From assembly GCA_015485155.1 (NCBI GenBank), contig WFUF01000002.1:1-64000 (forward strand): a stretch of 64,000 bases of DNA, given 5' to 3'. Positions 26,464-35,508 of this stretch are shown piece by piece. A model generated the notes under the pieces. It did no database searches. It saw only the letters and a program-made list of their open reading frames with translations, and had not been told where the DNA came from. Both the position numbers and the translations under genes were made by a program. The stretch is from Robiginitomaculum sp. (GTDB taxonomy: Bacteria; Pseudomonadota; Alphaproteobacteria; Caulobacterales; Maricaulaceae). Every line of letters begins with the position of its first letter. Within the stretch, counting starts at the first letter, position 1.

Positions 26464-29079
26464 TTAAGGTTTATCAAGTTTCAAACCCTGTAGTACCGCA
26501 AAAGGACTATCGGGATCAATTTTCTTTTGTTTAGTCGTTTTGGCTTTTTTGTTGCCAGTTTTGGTATTACGGTTCTTTGAGTTAGGTTTAATACCCTGTC
26601 TATGGGTTTTTTCCCTGATTTTTTTGTAGCCCTTACTCTGCCAAAGACATGCCAGTTCATCAACTTCACCGTCATCATCGCGGACGGTTTTTATCTTTTT
26701 ATAGCCCAAAGAAGCAAGCACCCCTGCCAGTTCTGGCTTGCTGCACCCCAATAATGCAACCATTTCCAGCGTAGGCTGGAACTGGCCGTCTTTTGATTCT
26801 GTGCGGGCGTTTCTGATCTCGGTACCAACTCGCTCCAGCATATCAAGGCGAATAAGCCGATCTCCACATTTACGCAGCCCAACTGCACAAAGCACAGCAT
26901 TTCCAGGATGGTTGTCAGCTTTTATCGAGGTAAGCCCGGGAGGCGCAAAAAACGGCTCTTTATTACCAGAGGGCCCAAAAGCAAGCAATAACGCCAGTAT
27001 TTTGGCAGGGGCCGGGCGCAGCAGGGCCGGGAAAAACAAGGAAAACTCGCCAAAGCGCAAGCCAAGAGTTCTTAACTCTGTACGTTGCTCCTGATTTATT
27101 GCTTTTACTTCACGGGCAATGGTGCGCCGGTCAATGGCGCCCAAATTCTCTACCAGACGATATGCCAACCCGCGAATGGCCGGATCCAGCGTCTCAGCCT
27201 GTACCTGTTTGTTCAGTTCAAGTAATGGCGATAAATGTTTCTGCAATTCAGCGTGCAGCCAGTTTTCAATTCGTTCCTTAACCGGTTGCAGTGAAGCATC
27301 ATCACTTTGGCTTAAAATTTCAAACGAAGGTGATAAGGCACTATTGCCGGCGCTAAGGACTGCAACCGGATTATTTTGCCACAGGATTTGCCCCTTATCA
27401 TCAAGGGCAAAGTCCTCATCCTTGCTCTTTATCAGATTTTGCATCTGTTTTTCTGTTTCGTCCTGCAAGATACTTTTCACCAATCCTGTTATTTTCTTGT
27501 CCATTTGATAGGTAAACCCATCTGCCGGTACAAATGATATTCCCTTTAATTCCCCGATTATATGTCCATCAAGACAGACACTTCCCGTAGTGGACAGTTT
27601 GGGAAGCATTGATTGCTCTTTGCGTAATGTTCGTAACAGAACCGAGGTTCTCTTGTCTACAAATCTGGCCATTAATTGCTGGTGCAGGGCATCAGACAGC
27701 CGTGCTTCAATTTCGGCGCATTGCTCCTGCCAGTAAACAGGATCATTCAGCCAATTGCCCCGATTGGCGCAATAGCTCCATGTGCGAATGGCAGCCAGAG
27801 CGCTGGCCAGATGATCGACACTACCCTTGATCGCGGTAAAGCGTTTAATGTGGCTGGCAAACCAGTCATCAGGCAATTGGCCGTTCTTGTACAATAAGTG
27901 TTCGGCTAATTGCTCAAGCAGATTTAGGTGCTGGTCAAAACCGATTTTGCGAAAGTCCGGTATTTGCGCAATTTCCCAAAGCCGTTGCAAAAGGGGTTTA
28001 TCAGTTGATATGGCAATATTTTGCGGTTTTGATAATTCATACCATGCCCGTTCATCTATTTGGCGCTTTACCCGTATTAGCCATTTTTCTTCCGGGTTTT
28101 TAGCAAGGCTGGCATTGACGGTCTGGACATTTGTAAAATCAAGATTTGAATTGCGCCAGACCAGTTTTGATATGGGCTGGAACTGACTGGTTTCAATTTG
28201 CCGAACTGTTTTTTCATCAAAGGCTCTGGCTTCACCAGTGGTTCCAAAACTTCCCTCTCTGGTGCCGCGCCCGGCGCGCCCGGCGATCTGAGCCAGCTCA
28301 TGAGCAAATAATTCTCTGCGCACATGGCCGTCAAATTTACTTGTTTGCGCCATTGCCACATGATGAATGTCCATATTCAGCCCAAGACCAATGGCATCTG
28401 TGGCTACCAGATAGTCCACTTCTCCTGATTGAAACAGGGCAACTTGCGCATTGCGAGTTTGCGGGGATAAATTGCCCATCACAATGGCAGCTCCACCACG
28501 GGTTTGGCGTAATACTTCCGCCAACGCATAAACCTGATCCACCGAAAAGGCGACAATTGCCGAGCGTTTGGGCAAACGGTTCAGCCGCCCATGGCCAGTA
28601 TGAGTTAGCGGGGAAAACCGCTCCCGAATTTCATGTGTGTTTTGCACCTGCATCCGGTGCAATATGTTTTGCATTCGGGCTGATCCCATTAACAGGGTTT
28701 CTTCGCGCCCGCGCATGTGCAAAATCCGGTCGGTAAATACATGACCGCGATCCGGGTCATCAGCTAATTGCACTTCATCAATGCCGACAAAGGCAAAGGG
28801 AACGCCGTTGCGATCGGTAGGCATGCTTTCAACAGTACACGCATACCAAAGAGCCGTTTTGGGGATTATTTTTTCTTCACCAGTAACAAGGGCTGCGTAT
28901 TCTATTCCTTTTTCGGATACGATCCGGTCATATACTTCGCGTGCCAGCAAGCGCAATGGCAGTCCAATACAGCCTGAGCTTCGGGCCAGCATGCGGGTAA
29001 CTGCCAGCCAGGTTTTTCCGGTATTGGTCGGCCCCAGTGCAGCAGATAACTGCGCATCAAAGTCTGGACGGTGCAGCAT
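26464..29079 (-). CDS. SUV3-like ATP-dependent RNA helicase
   Basis: An 871-residue superfamily 2 helicase of the alphaproteobacterial SUV3-like group. Walker A GPTNTGKT is at residues 16-23, the DEVQ box in FVGIDEVQLADD, motif III-like MGSARMQ, and motif VI QIAGRAGRG near residue 280. After the helicase core comes a long all-alpha region and a Lys/Asn-rich tail (GIKPNSKNRNTKTGNKK). In mitochondria SUV3 works in RNA decay. The frame opens at 29208, but ATG 29079 lies 26 bp after the upstream gene and starts just before Walker A. Confidence 0.9.
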   Translation of the reverse strand: MLHRPDFDAQLSAALGPTNTGKTWLAVTRMLARSSGCIGLPLRLLAREVYDRIVSEKGIEYAALVTGEEKIIPKTALWYACTVESMPTDRNGVPFAFVGIDEVQLADDPDRGHVFTDRILHMRGREETLLMGSARMQNILHRMQVQNTHEIRERFSPLTHTGHGRLNRLPKRSAIVAFSVDQVYALAEVLRQTRGGAAIVMGNLSPQTRNAQVALFQSGEVDYLVATDAIGLGLNMDIHHVAMAQTSKFDGHVRRELFAHELAQIAGRAGRGTREGSFGTTGEARAFDEKTVRQIETSQFQPISKLVWRNSNLDFTNVQTVNASLAKNPEEKWLIRVKRQIDERAWYELSKPQNIAISTDKPLLQRLWEIAQIPDFRKIGFDQHLNLLEQLAEHLLYKNGQLPDDWFASHIKRFTAIKGSVDHLASALAAIRTWSYCANRGNWLNDPVYWQEQCAEIEARLSDALHQQLMARFVDKRTSVLLRTLRKEQSMLPKLSTTGSVCLDGHIIGELKGISFVPADGFTYQMDKKITGLVKSILQDETEKQMQNLIKSKDEDFALDDKGQILWQNNPVAVLSAGNSALSPSFEILSQSDDASLQPVKERIENWLHAELQKHLSPLLELNKQVQAETLDPAIRGLAYRLVENLGAIDRRTIAREVKAINQEQRTELRTLGLRFGEFSLFFPALLRPAPAKILALLLAFGPSGNKEPFFAPPGLTSIKADNHPGNAVLCAVGLRKCGDRLIRLDMLERVGTEIRNARTESKDGQFQPTLEMVALLGCSKPELAGVLASLGYKKIKTVRDDDGEVDELACLWQSKGYKKIREKTHRQGIKPNSKNRNTKTGNKKAKTTKQKKIDPDSPFAVLQGLKLDKP

Positions 29080-29104
29080 TTGGTGATCTCTTTGTAAACC
29101 TGGA

Positions 29105-29938
29105 TCAGTTGGTTTTGCCCATACTGATATCAATGCCAATGGCTTCGACCACTGCGGTTCCAAAGTCAAGTTTGGCCTCAAAGCGTACCGGAAGATGCAT
29201 GTTTGCACGCAGATCGTGGGCCATCCACATAATCACCGGCTTTTGATATTCAGGATTATTAAGATCATCAGCATTAAACCCGGATATGGGCACGTACCAG
29301 ACCTTGCACCGAAGGGCTAATCCCTTATAGGCCCGGGTACGGATTTTTTTGGAGCCATCGGCCTGGAGCCGCAGATCATATCGTTGTTTGCCGTCGAAAA
29401 CCTTTATGCTCCCGTTACATTGCTGCAAAGGTTCCTGTGCCTTCTTGCCAAGAGACATGGACAACAGGGCGCTCACCGGATCCAGAGCTTCCAGCCGTTG
29501 TGCCATTGTCGCCGGAGGGTCTCCCATGGAGCGCAAGGGTGGTGATACTCGCACAATCACCTCCTCTGGCCGGTAATTCATGAACAGTTCACGGTTTTTG
29601 CGACCATCAAGCTCTTTATGCCAGTATTCCCACGAAGACAATTTGCCCGACAACACATTGCCTTTGGCGCTGGCTACTACTTTGATCTGTTTGAAGAATA
29701 CCGCCAAACCTGCGGTGCGAAGCTCAGCCCGGGCGGCGTAGCTCTCCTTATCAAAGGCTGCCGAAATTTTTGCGCTGACCACAGGAATACCAAATATTCG
29801 CCCGCCATAATGAACCACTACGGATTTTTCCTTGCCCAGAGCAGGAGAAGTTCCCACATTAGACGCTAATACAGGTGAAACCGACACGAACAGTAAAGCA
29901 AGACTAAATGCTAAGCTTTGCTTTTTCGTCTGATGCAT
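29105..29938 (-). CDS. DUF3108 domain secreted protein
   Basis: A 277-residue protein with a signal peptide (hydrophobic run LAFSLALLFVSVSPVLA). The body fits the DUF3108 family: VVHYGGRIFGIPVVSAKI near the start, then a beta-rich fold and YDLRLQADG, CKVWYVPISGF, IMWMAHD. These are probably periplasmic or envelope proteins of unknown function. A longer frame exists to 30037, but ATG 29938 with AGGAG upstream begins exactly at the signal peptide. Confidence 0.85.
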   Translation of the reverse strand: MHQTKKQSLAFSLALLFVSVSPVLASNVGTSPALGKEKSVVVHYGGRIFGIPVVSAKISAAFDKESYAARAELRTAGLAVFFKQIKVVASAKGNVLSGKLSSWEYWHKELDGRKNRELFMNYRPEEVIVRVSPPLRSMGDPPATMAQRLEALDPVSALLSMSLGKKAQEPLQQCNGSIKVFDGKQRYDLRLQADGSKKIRTRAYKGLALRCKVWYVPISGFNADDLNNPEYQKPVIMWMAHDLRANMHLPVRFEAKLDFGTAVVEAIGIDISMGKTN

Positions 29939-30158
29939 TTTATGGCTCCTGCAGATTGTTTTACCCAATTCTAAATGACACAATATGGCCGCAATATGAA
30001 CAAAGGCAAATATCTGCACTAAAACCACGCAAACCATGCTTGACCTTGGGGCTGGCTTTGGGTATTTGACCGCACTCTTTGGTGCGATATTATCTGCATC
30101 ACATCAGGGTTGGAATTGTCCAGCCATTTATATTTTTTTGAATACGAAGGGGTCGCAC

Positions 30159-30455
30159 ATGTCCCGCCGCTGTGAATTTACTGGAGTAGGTGTTATGTCT
30201 GGCAATAATGTCAGCCACTCCAATCGTCGTACCCGTCGCAAGTTTCGTCCGAACCTGTGCAATGTAACCCTTGGTTCCGAGCTGTTAAGCCAGTCATTTA
30301 AGTTTCGGATTACTGCTGCTGCCTTGCGTTCGGTTGATCACAGGGGCGGTCTGGATGAGTTCTTGCTAAAAAGCAAAGACGCAGACCTTTCTGAAAATGC
30401 CCTGAAGGTGAAAAAAACCATCAAGAAAAAACAAAAAGAATTGGCCACCGCCTAA
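30159..30455 (+). CDS. rpmB: 50S ribosomal protein bL28
   Basis: A 98-residue ribosomal protein. [22 protein letters not shown] and RRKFRPNL are characteristic of bL28. ATG 30159 has GAAGGGG upstream; the frame is open further but not coding. Divergent from the DUF3108 gene. Confidence 0.96.
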   Translation: MSRRCEFTGVGVMSGNNVSHSNRRTRRKFRPNLCNVTLGSELLSQSFKFRITAAALRSVDHRGGLDEFLLKSKDADLSENALKVKKTIKKKQKELATA

Positions 30456-30865
30456 CCAGCGCTTTTTTAGCGAAACATAACTAGTTTGCCAGCCCAGCCA
30501 TCTAATTACTAATCAGCACCCCCTTGCCTGTTTATGGGTCGTGTTGTGGGTCGTGCGGTTTGTTGAATATTATGGGGTTTTGCTGCTCAATATCAAACCG
30601 GCCAAGCAATTTGCGCAGCTTTAGGCGGTGATGATGTAGCAGGAATATCTTAAGTTCAACTGCCCGATCATCACGCAAGATGGCTTTTCACATACGCCTC
30701 CAGAGCATTGGGACGAGTTTTGTCTAGTTAAACCACGCTCAACTAGCCGCTAGAACAGATAAAACTTCCCGCATAGGCTGAAAATGCAAGATTCATGTAT
30801 GTGGCATTTGATATTGGCCAGATCATTTCCTAACTGTATTGTTTATCCAGATTAACAGGTGACTT
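30456..30865. other. Intergenic region, gene remnant-like frame plus a degenerate repeat
   Basis: No intact gene is supported. On the minus strand about 30535-30685 a short open frame reads DDRAVELKIFLLHHHRLKLR and onward; it is preceded by a stop and has no good start, so it may be a decayed gene. 30704-30787 carries a degenerate copy of the dispersed repeat. Confidence 0.4.
30704..30787. repeat. Dispersed intergenic repeat, degenerate copy
   Basis: AGCATT at 30704-30709 and AATGC at 30783-30787 mirror the ends of the full elements. Inside are CGCTCAACTAGCCGCTAG, CAGATAAAAC and CTGAAAATGC, in partly rearranged order. It is much decayed, so the assignment is tentative. Confidence 0.5.
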
Positions 30866-31648
30866 ATGCTTATTCTTCTTTCCCCGGCAAAAAAACTTAT
30901 TGTTCCTGAACCAAATCAGGAAATTACAAGAAGCAAACCTGCCTTGATTGATGATGCTGCTCAATTGTCCGAAATCACCCGCAAGCTGAGCCAGCGCGAA
31001 ATACGGCAAATGATGAAATTATCAGAAAATCTTGCCGAGCTTACCCATGCGCGATTTCAGGCACTGGATTTATCTGATCTTGATCTGGGCAGCCCGTCCC
31101 TGCTGACCTTTGCAGGTGATGTATATCGCGGACTGGATGCTGCCAGCCTGTCAACAGAGGATCTGGCATTTGCCCAAAAGCATTTGCGGATATTATCCGG
31201 GCTTTATGGTGTGCTAAGGCCTCTTGATACCATGCAGCCTTATCGTCTGGAGATGGGACGCAAGCTGGGCACTGATCGCGGCGAAGACCTGTATGATTTT
31301 TGGGGCGCAAAAATAGCGCAACAATTAAACCATGATCTGCCTGCAGAAAACCCGGTAGTGGTTAACCTGGCTTCACAAGAGTATTTCAAATCTGTAGATC
31401 AATCCACCTTACAGGCAGAAGTGATCAGTCCGGTTTTTAAGGAAGAAAAAGATGGGCAGCAAAGAATTTTAAGCATGTTTGCCAAAGTTGCCCGCGGTCT
31501 TATGGCGCGCTGGATCATACAAAACCGGATAACAAGCGCCAAAGAGTTAACGCAATTCAACATGGCTGGCTATTGCTATCAGTCACAAGGCTCCACTGCC
31601 AACAAGCCCCTGTTTGTGCGCCCGCAACCTGCCAAAAAGGCGGCCTGA
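30866..31648 (+). CDS. yaaA: Peroxide stress protein YaaA
   Basis: A 260-residue protein of the UPF0246/YaaA family. MLILLSPAKKL at the start, FNGDVY-type sequence (TFAGDVYRGLDA), RILSGLYGVLRPLD and VVNLASQEYFKSV are family hallmarks. In E. coli YaaA lowers free iron and limits DNA damage during peroxide stress. Single gene with its own upstream region. Confidence 0.95.
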   Translation: MLILLSPAKKLIVPEPNQEITRSKPALIDDAAQLSEITRKLSQREIRQMMKLSENLAELTHARFQALDLSDLDLGSPSLLTFAGDVYRGLDAASLSTEDLAFAQKHLRILSGLYGVLRPLDTMQPYRLEMGRKLGTDRGEDLYDFWGAKIAQQLNHDLPAENPVVVNLASQEYFKSVDQSTLQAEVISPVFKEEKDGQQRILSMFAKVARGLMARWIIQNRITSAKELTQFNMAGYCYQSQGSTANKPLFVRPQPAKKAA

Positions 31649-31729
31649 TATCCAGCCCCCAGTGGACAAACAGCTACCAGCACCTTAAATATAAACTGCT
31701 GCGGGGCAATAGATGACGGAGATGTGCGA

Positions 31730-31912
31730 ATGGAATTCGCCTTAATGCCGCTGTTGTTTTATTTCCTGCCCTGGCTGATTGCTTTAGTGCGCGGCCATCA
31801 GGACACTGTAGCGATTTTCTTTCTTACATTGCTTTTAGGCTGGACAGGTCTTTTCTGGATTATTGCCCTTGTCTGGTCACTGACCCATGTAAGAAGGCGC
31901 TATCCATATTGA
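31730..31912 (+). CDS. Small two-helix membrane protein, superinfection-immunity (Imm) family-like
   Basis: A 60-residue protein with two hydrophobic helices (PLLFYFLPWLIALVRG and TVAIFFLTLLLGWTGLFWIIALVWSL). The GWTGxxWIIALVWSL core is that of the superinfection immunity protein family named after phage T4 Imm; chromosomal members are common and need not be antiphage. ATG 31730 (CGGAG upstream) is preferred over GTG 31724. Its stop overlaps the next ATG (TGATG), suggesting coupling. Confidence 0.8.
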   Translation: MEFALMPLLFYFLPWLIALVRGHQDTVAIFFLTLLLGWTGLFWIIALVWSLTHVRRRYPY

Positions 31913-32304
31913 TGCGCAGGTTGTATGCACTCTTTTTGATTGCCGTGTCCGGAATTGTGGCTGTGCCGGGCATGGCACAGCAAACCATGTCTATTGAGCG
32001 CCCGCCCGAAACTCCCTCCAACCTGTTACAATTGGCCAATATTATCGGATCAGTGCATTATCTAAATGTGGTGTGTAAAGGTCGCAGCACACAAGAATGG
32101 CGTGAGCGCATGGTTGAGATGCTGGAGCTGGAAAATCCTGACTTTCGGTTTCAGGGACAATTGATTGCAGCTTTTAACCAAGGGTATCGCGATCAGGAAT
32201 TCCGTTTCCCCGTGTGCAATGATAAAATTCCAGGACAAATCCAGAATCTTTCCAAAAAGGGTAGAATTTTATCAGATGCATTAGCCGATCCTTATCTCAG
32301 ATAG
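31912..32304 (+). CDS. TIGR02301-family secreted protein
   Basis: A 130-residue protein with a signal peptide (LYALFLIAVSGIVAVPGMAQ). The mature part (LANIIGSVHYLNVVCKG ... WRERMVEMLELENPD ... LIAAFNQGYRDQEFRFPVC) fits a small alphaproteobacterial periplasmic family with two conserved cysteines and no known role. ATG 31912 overlaps the previous stop. Confidence 0.82.
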   Translation: MRRLYALFLIAVSGIVAVPGMAQQTMSIERPPETPSNLLQLANIIGSVHYLNVVCKGRSTQEWRERMVEMLELENPDFRFQGQLIAAFNQGYRDQEFRFPVCNDKIPGQIQNLSKKGRILSDALADPYLR

Positions 32305-32364
32305 GCTATAAGCTGTGCCCAAGAGGCAGGATCAACCTGCTCAAAATGGGAAACACCAAAAGTG

Positions 32365-32622
32365 ATGACAATAACTGAAAATGAAGACGGCCTGAACAAG
32401 AGCCAGCAAAAAGAAACTGCTCTTGATATGATTTTGAATGCCTGGGACATGGCCTTGCGCAAAGGATGCTCGCCGGAGAACATCGCCACCTCAGCCATTT
32501 TTGCGGCCCTAGCTGATCTTATTGATGTTTATGGCGAAGATATAGTCTGCGAAATGGCAACCCGTTTGCCCGAACGCATTGCCCGGGGTGAATTTTCTAT
32601 GCGCGAAGGACTGGTTAATTAA
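32365..32622 (+). CDS. Small hypothetical helical protein
   Basis: An 85-residue acidic, probably cytosolic protein (ALDMILNAWDMALRKGCSPENIATSAIFAALADLIDVYGEDIV). No known family is recognised. ATG 32365 follows a GTG at 32362. Convergent with the dihydroorotase gene; 57 bp after the secreted protein gene. Confidence 0.7.
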   Translation: MTITENEDGLNKSQQKETALDMILNAWDMALRKGCSPENIATSAIFAALADLIDVYGEDIVCEMATRLPERIARGEFSMREGLVN

Positions 32623-32631
32623 GGCTAGGAT

Positions 32632-33954
32632 TTATAAATTTTCCTGAAAAGCAATGGGTTGGCCAGCGCCTTCCAATATCAGTTCATCATCACGCATCAC
32701 AGTTTTTCCGCGAACCATGGTAATGATGGGCCAGCCGGTAATTTTGCGGCCCGCAAATGGTGTCCACTGGCATTTGGAAGCAATCCAGTCATCCGTAATG
32801 GTGCGTTTGGCCTGCAAGTCCACAATAGTAAAGTCCGCATCATAACCAACACTCATCCGACCCTTGCCGGCAATGCCAAATATCCGGTTGGCACCTGCAG
32901 AGGTCAAATCCACAAACCGTTGTAATGACAGCCGCCCCTTTGCAACATGATCCAGCATAACCGGAACCAAAGTCTGCACCCCCGGCATGCCCGATGGTGA
33001 TGCCGGATATGGTTTTTGCTTTTGCTCCAGCAGATGCGGTGCATGGTCAGAGCCGATAACATCCACCACGCCGGATTTGATCCCGGCCCACAAACCCATG
33101 CGATGCGCCCGTGAGCGAATCGGTGGATTCATTTGGGCCTTGCCTTGCAATTCCTCATAACAATCAGGTGCCTGCAGGGTTAAATGCTGTGGTGTGACTT
33201 CAACAGTGGCAATATCGCGATGCCGGGCCAAAAACTCAATTTCTTCGGCAGTAGAAATGTGCAATACATGAATGCGCTTGCCTGCTTTTCGCGCTAGCCG
33301 CACCAGTCGCTCAGTAGAAAGCATGGCAGCCTTGGCATCACGTACCACAGGATGCGAAGCCCAATCACCTGTTACCGCCAGCCTGGCCCTGTCCTGCAAA
33401 CGATCCTCATCCTCAGAATGAAAAGCCGCACGGCGGTTGATATTGGCCAGAACCCGGGCCACCCCTTCATCATCGGAAACAAGCAAGGAGCCCGTGCTGG
33501 CTCCCATAAACACCTTGATGCCACAACAGCCCGGCACTCTCTCCAGTTCTGCCAGATCTTCGGCATTTTCATTGGTGGCACCGGCATAAAATGCGTGATC
33601 GCAATGCATGCGCCCCCGGGCCCGGGACAGCTTGTCTTGTAATGCGGCAACCGTAGAAGTAGCAGGATCAGTATTAGGCATTTCAAAAACAGATGTGACC
33701 CCGCCCAGAACAGCCGCCCGTGATCCGGTTTCCAGATCCTCCTTGGCTTCATTTCCCGGTTCCCTGAAATGAACCTGGGTATCGATCACTCCCGGTAATA
33801 TGTGCAAACCACTGGCATCAATTGTTTGTCCGGCTGAGGCTTGTGCCAAATCACCAATAGCAACAATTTTGCCTTTAACGACACCAACATCGCCAGCACC
33901 AATACCGTCATGATTCACCAGGGTTCCGCCCGTAATCACCAGATCATAATTCAT
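32632..33954 (-). CDS. pyrC: Dihydroorotase-family amidohydrolase (class I)
   Basis: A 440-residue cyclic amidohydrolase. Dihydroorotase closes carbamoyl-aspartate to dihydroorotate in pyrimidine synthesis. The family motif appears as DTQVHFREPG, with Gln60 where a metal-binding His is normal in HxH. Other ligand positions look intact: Lys in GIKVFMGAS, FHSEDE, HVLHIS and SDHAPH. ATG 33954 has GGAG six bases upstream; the frame runs four codons further. The divergent ygfZ frame begins here, so the two share a very short control region. Confidence 0.85.
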   Translation of the reverse strand: MNYDLVITGGTLVNHDGIGAGDVGVVKGKIVAIGDLAQASAGQTIDASGLHILPGVIDTQVHFREPGNEAKEDLETGSRAAVLGGVTSVFEMPNTDPATSTVAALQDKLSRARGRMHCDHAFYAGATNENAEDLAELERVPGCCGIKVFMGASTGSLLVSDDEGVARVLANINRRAAFHSEDEDRLQDRARLAVTGDWASHPVVRDAKAAMLSTERLVRLARKAGKRIHVLHISTAEEIEFLARHRDIATVEVTPQHLTLQAPDCYEELQGKAQMNPPIRSRAHRMGLWAGIKSGVVDVIGSDHAPHLLEQKQKPYPASPSGMPGVQTLVPVMLDHVAKGRLSLQRFVDLTSAGANRIFGIAGKGRMSVGYDADFTIVDLQAKRTITDDWIASKCQWTPFAGRKITGWPIITMVRGKTVMRDDELILEGAGQPIAFQENL

Positions 33955-34006
33955 GAAACGCTCCAATCACCTTGCAGAATCCCTGCATCTGTCCAATATA
34001 GCTCAC

Positions 34007-34810
34007 ATGAGCCTGTTTGCACCCCCCTCACCACGATCTGTCTGGCAAATTACCGGCAAGGACGCAAAATCGTTTTTGCAAGGCATGATTACCAATGACA
34101 TGGAATTACTAAAACAACAGCCGGCGATTTATGCGGCACTGCTTAGTCCACAAGGGAAAATTATCTCGACCTTTTTTGTGATCAACAACCCAAAGGGCGG
34201 GTTTTGGCTGGACTGCCCAAGAGCTGCGTCAGAGCTATTGTTCAAGCGATTGACCATGTTTCGCCTGCGCGCTGATGTGGATTTTTCCAATGTCTCGGAT
34301 CAGTTGCAAATCGCGCTGGGCGCCAGACAGCTAGACGGAATTTGTTTTGCTGATCCCAGAAACTCTCATCTTGAATGGCGACACCTGATTGCCCGTGCCG
34401 ACCTGCCGGCCAAACATTCAGACATACGCTTCACCCACATGATTGCAGAACAGGACATGGATTTTTCAGCTAATGAGGTATTTCCCTCCGATATCAATAT
34501 GGATCTGCAAAATGGCATTGCCTGGCGCAAGGGCTGTTATGTGGGGCAGGAAGTGGTAAGCCGCATGCGGCGGCGTGGAACCATACGAAAACGTATCTGT
34601 TTGGCAGTTTTTGAAGAATCTCCACCAAAGCCCGGAGCTGACATTGTTGCAGGCCCGGCCACAATCGGACAATTGTGTTCATCAAACGGCCTTTTTGCGC
34701 TGGCGAAAGTTCGGGTTGATCGTTTGCAAAAGGCCTGGGATGAAAAAATCCCACTATTATCCGAAGGCCGGAGCCTGCATATTACCACACCTTTGGAGGA
34801 ACAAAAATGA
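34007..34810 (+). CDS. ygfZ: Folate-binding protein YgfZ (iron-sulfur cluster assembly factor)
   Basis: A 267-residue protein of the GcvT-like folate-binding family that supports iron-sulfur enzymes. The signature KGCYVGQEVVSRMRRRG (K-G-C-Y-x-G-Q-E) is intact, and the N-terminus WQITGKDAKSFLQGMITND is typical. The frame opens at ATG 33953, but starting at 34007 matches the family N-terminus. The stop overlaps tag (ATGA). Confidence 0.92.
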   Translation: MSLFAPPSPRSVWQITGKDAKSFLQGMITNDMELLKQQPAIYAALLSPQGKIISTFFVINNPKGGFWLDCPRAASELLFKRLTMFRLRADVDFSNVSDQLQIALGARQLDGICFADPRNSHLEWRHLIARADLPAKHSDIRFTHMIAEQDMDFSANEVFPSDINMDLQNGIAWRKGCYVGQEVVSRMRRRGTIRKRICLAVFEESPPKPGADIVAGPATIGQLCSSNGLFALAKVRVDRLQKAWDEKIPLLSEGRSLHITTPLEEQK

Positions 34811-35382
34811 CCATAAGATGTGGATGGGTTCCTGCCGATGATCCGCTTTATTGTGCCTATCATGATGAGGAATGGGGCGTTCCCGAGCGAGACAGTCGCG
34901 CCCTTTGGGAAAAATTGGTGCTTGATGGCATGCAGGCCGGACTGTCATGGATTACGATTCTACGTAAACGCGAAACCATTCGCAGCGCCTTTGCCGGATT
35001 TGATCTGGAGAAAGTTGCAAGATTCAACGAACAGGACATGCAAAGACTATTGAACGATAGCGGTATTATCCGCTCGCGAGCCAAATGTCAGGCCGCCATT
35101 GATGGTGCCAGGATTGTTCTTGATATGCAGGCAAATGGCGAGGATTTTGCACAATATATCTGGGGGTTTGTGGATGGAGTGCCGATTCAAAACCAATGGC
35201 CAAGCCTTAAAGATGTTCCGGCAAAAACCATGCTTTCTGAGACTATTGCCAAGGACTTGAAATCACGGGGCTTTAAGTTTTGCGGCCCGGTCATCACCTA
35301 TGCCTTCATGCAGGCCGTTGGCATGGTCAATGATCACACCACTGATTGTCATTGTTATGAAAAAATTGCCAGGCTTGGCTAA
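34807..35382 (+). CDS. tag: DNA-3-methyladenine glycosylase I
   Basis: A 191-residue base-excision repair enzyme that removes 3-methyladenine. RCGWVPADDPLYCAYHDEEWGVP, LVLDGMQAGLSWITIL, and the C-terminal CHCYE, with the zinc-binding Cys/His set, are diagnostic. Translationally coupled to ygfZ by a 4-bp overlap. Confidence 0.97.
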   Translation: MTIRCGWVPADDPLYCAYHDEEWGVPERDSRALWEKLVLDGMQAGLSWITILRKRETIRSAFAGFDLEKVARFNEQDMQRLLNDSGIIRSRAKCQAAIDGARIVLDMQANGEDFAQYIWGFVDGVPIQNQWPSLKDVPAKTMLSETIAKDLKSRGFKFCGPVITYAFMQAVGMVNDHTTDCHCYEKIARLG

Positions 35383-35508
35383 AGTGCGACTAATAGTTTG
35401 ATGTAATTTGTGACAATTTCCGGCTGACATTGACTGGCAATACGGTTTATGGTCGCAGTTCGAGGGGCTTGGTTTTTTTTCAAGCAAAACTTTAGAAACG
35501 GAACAGAC

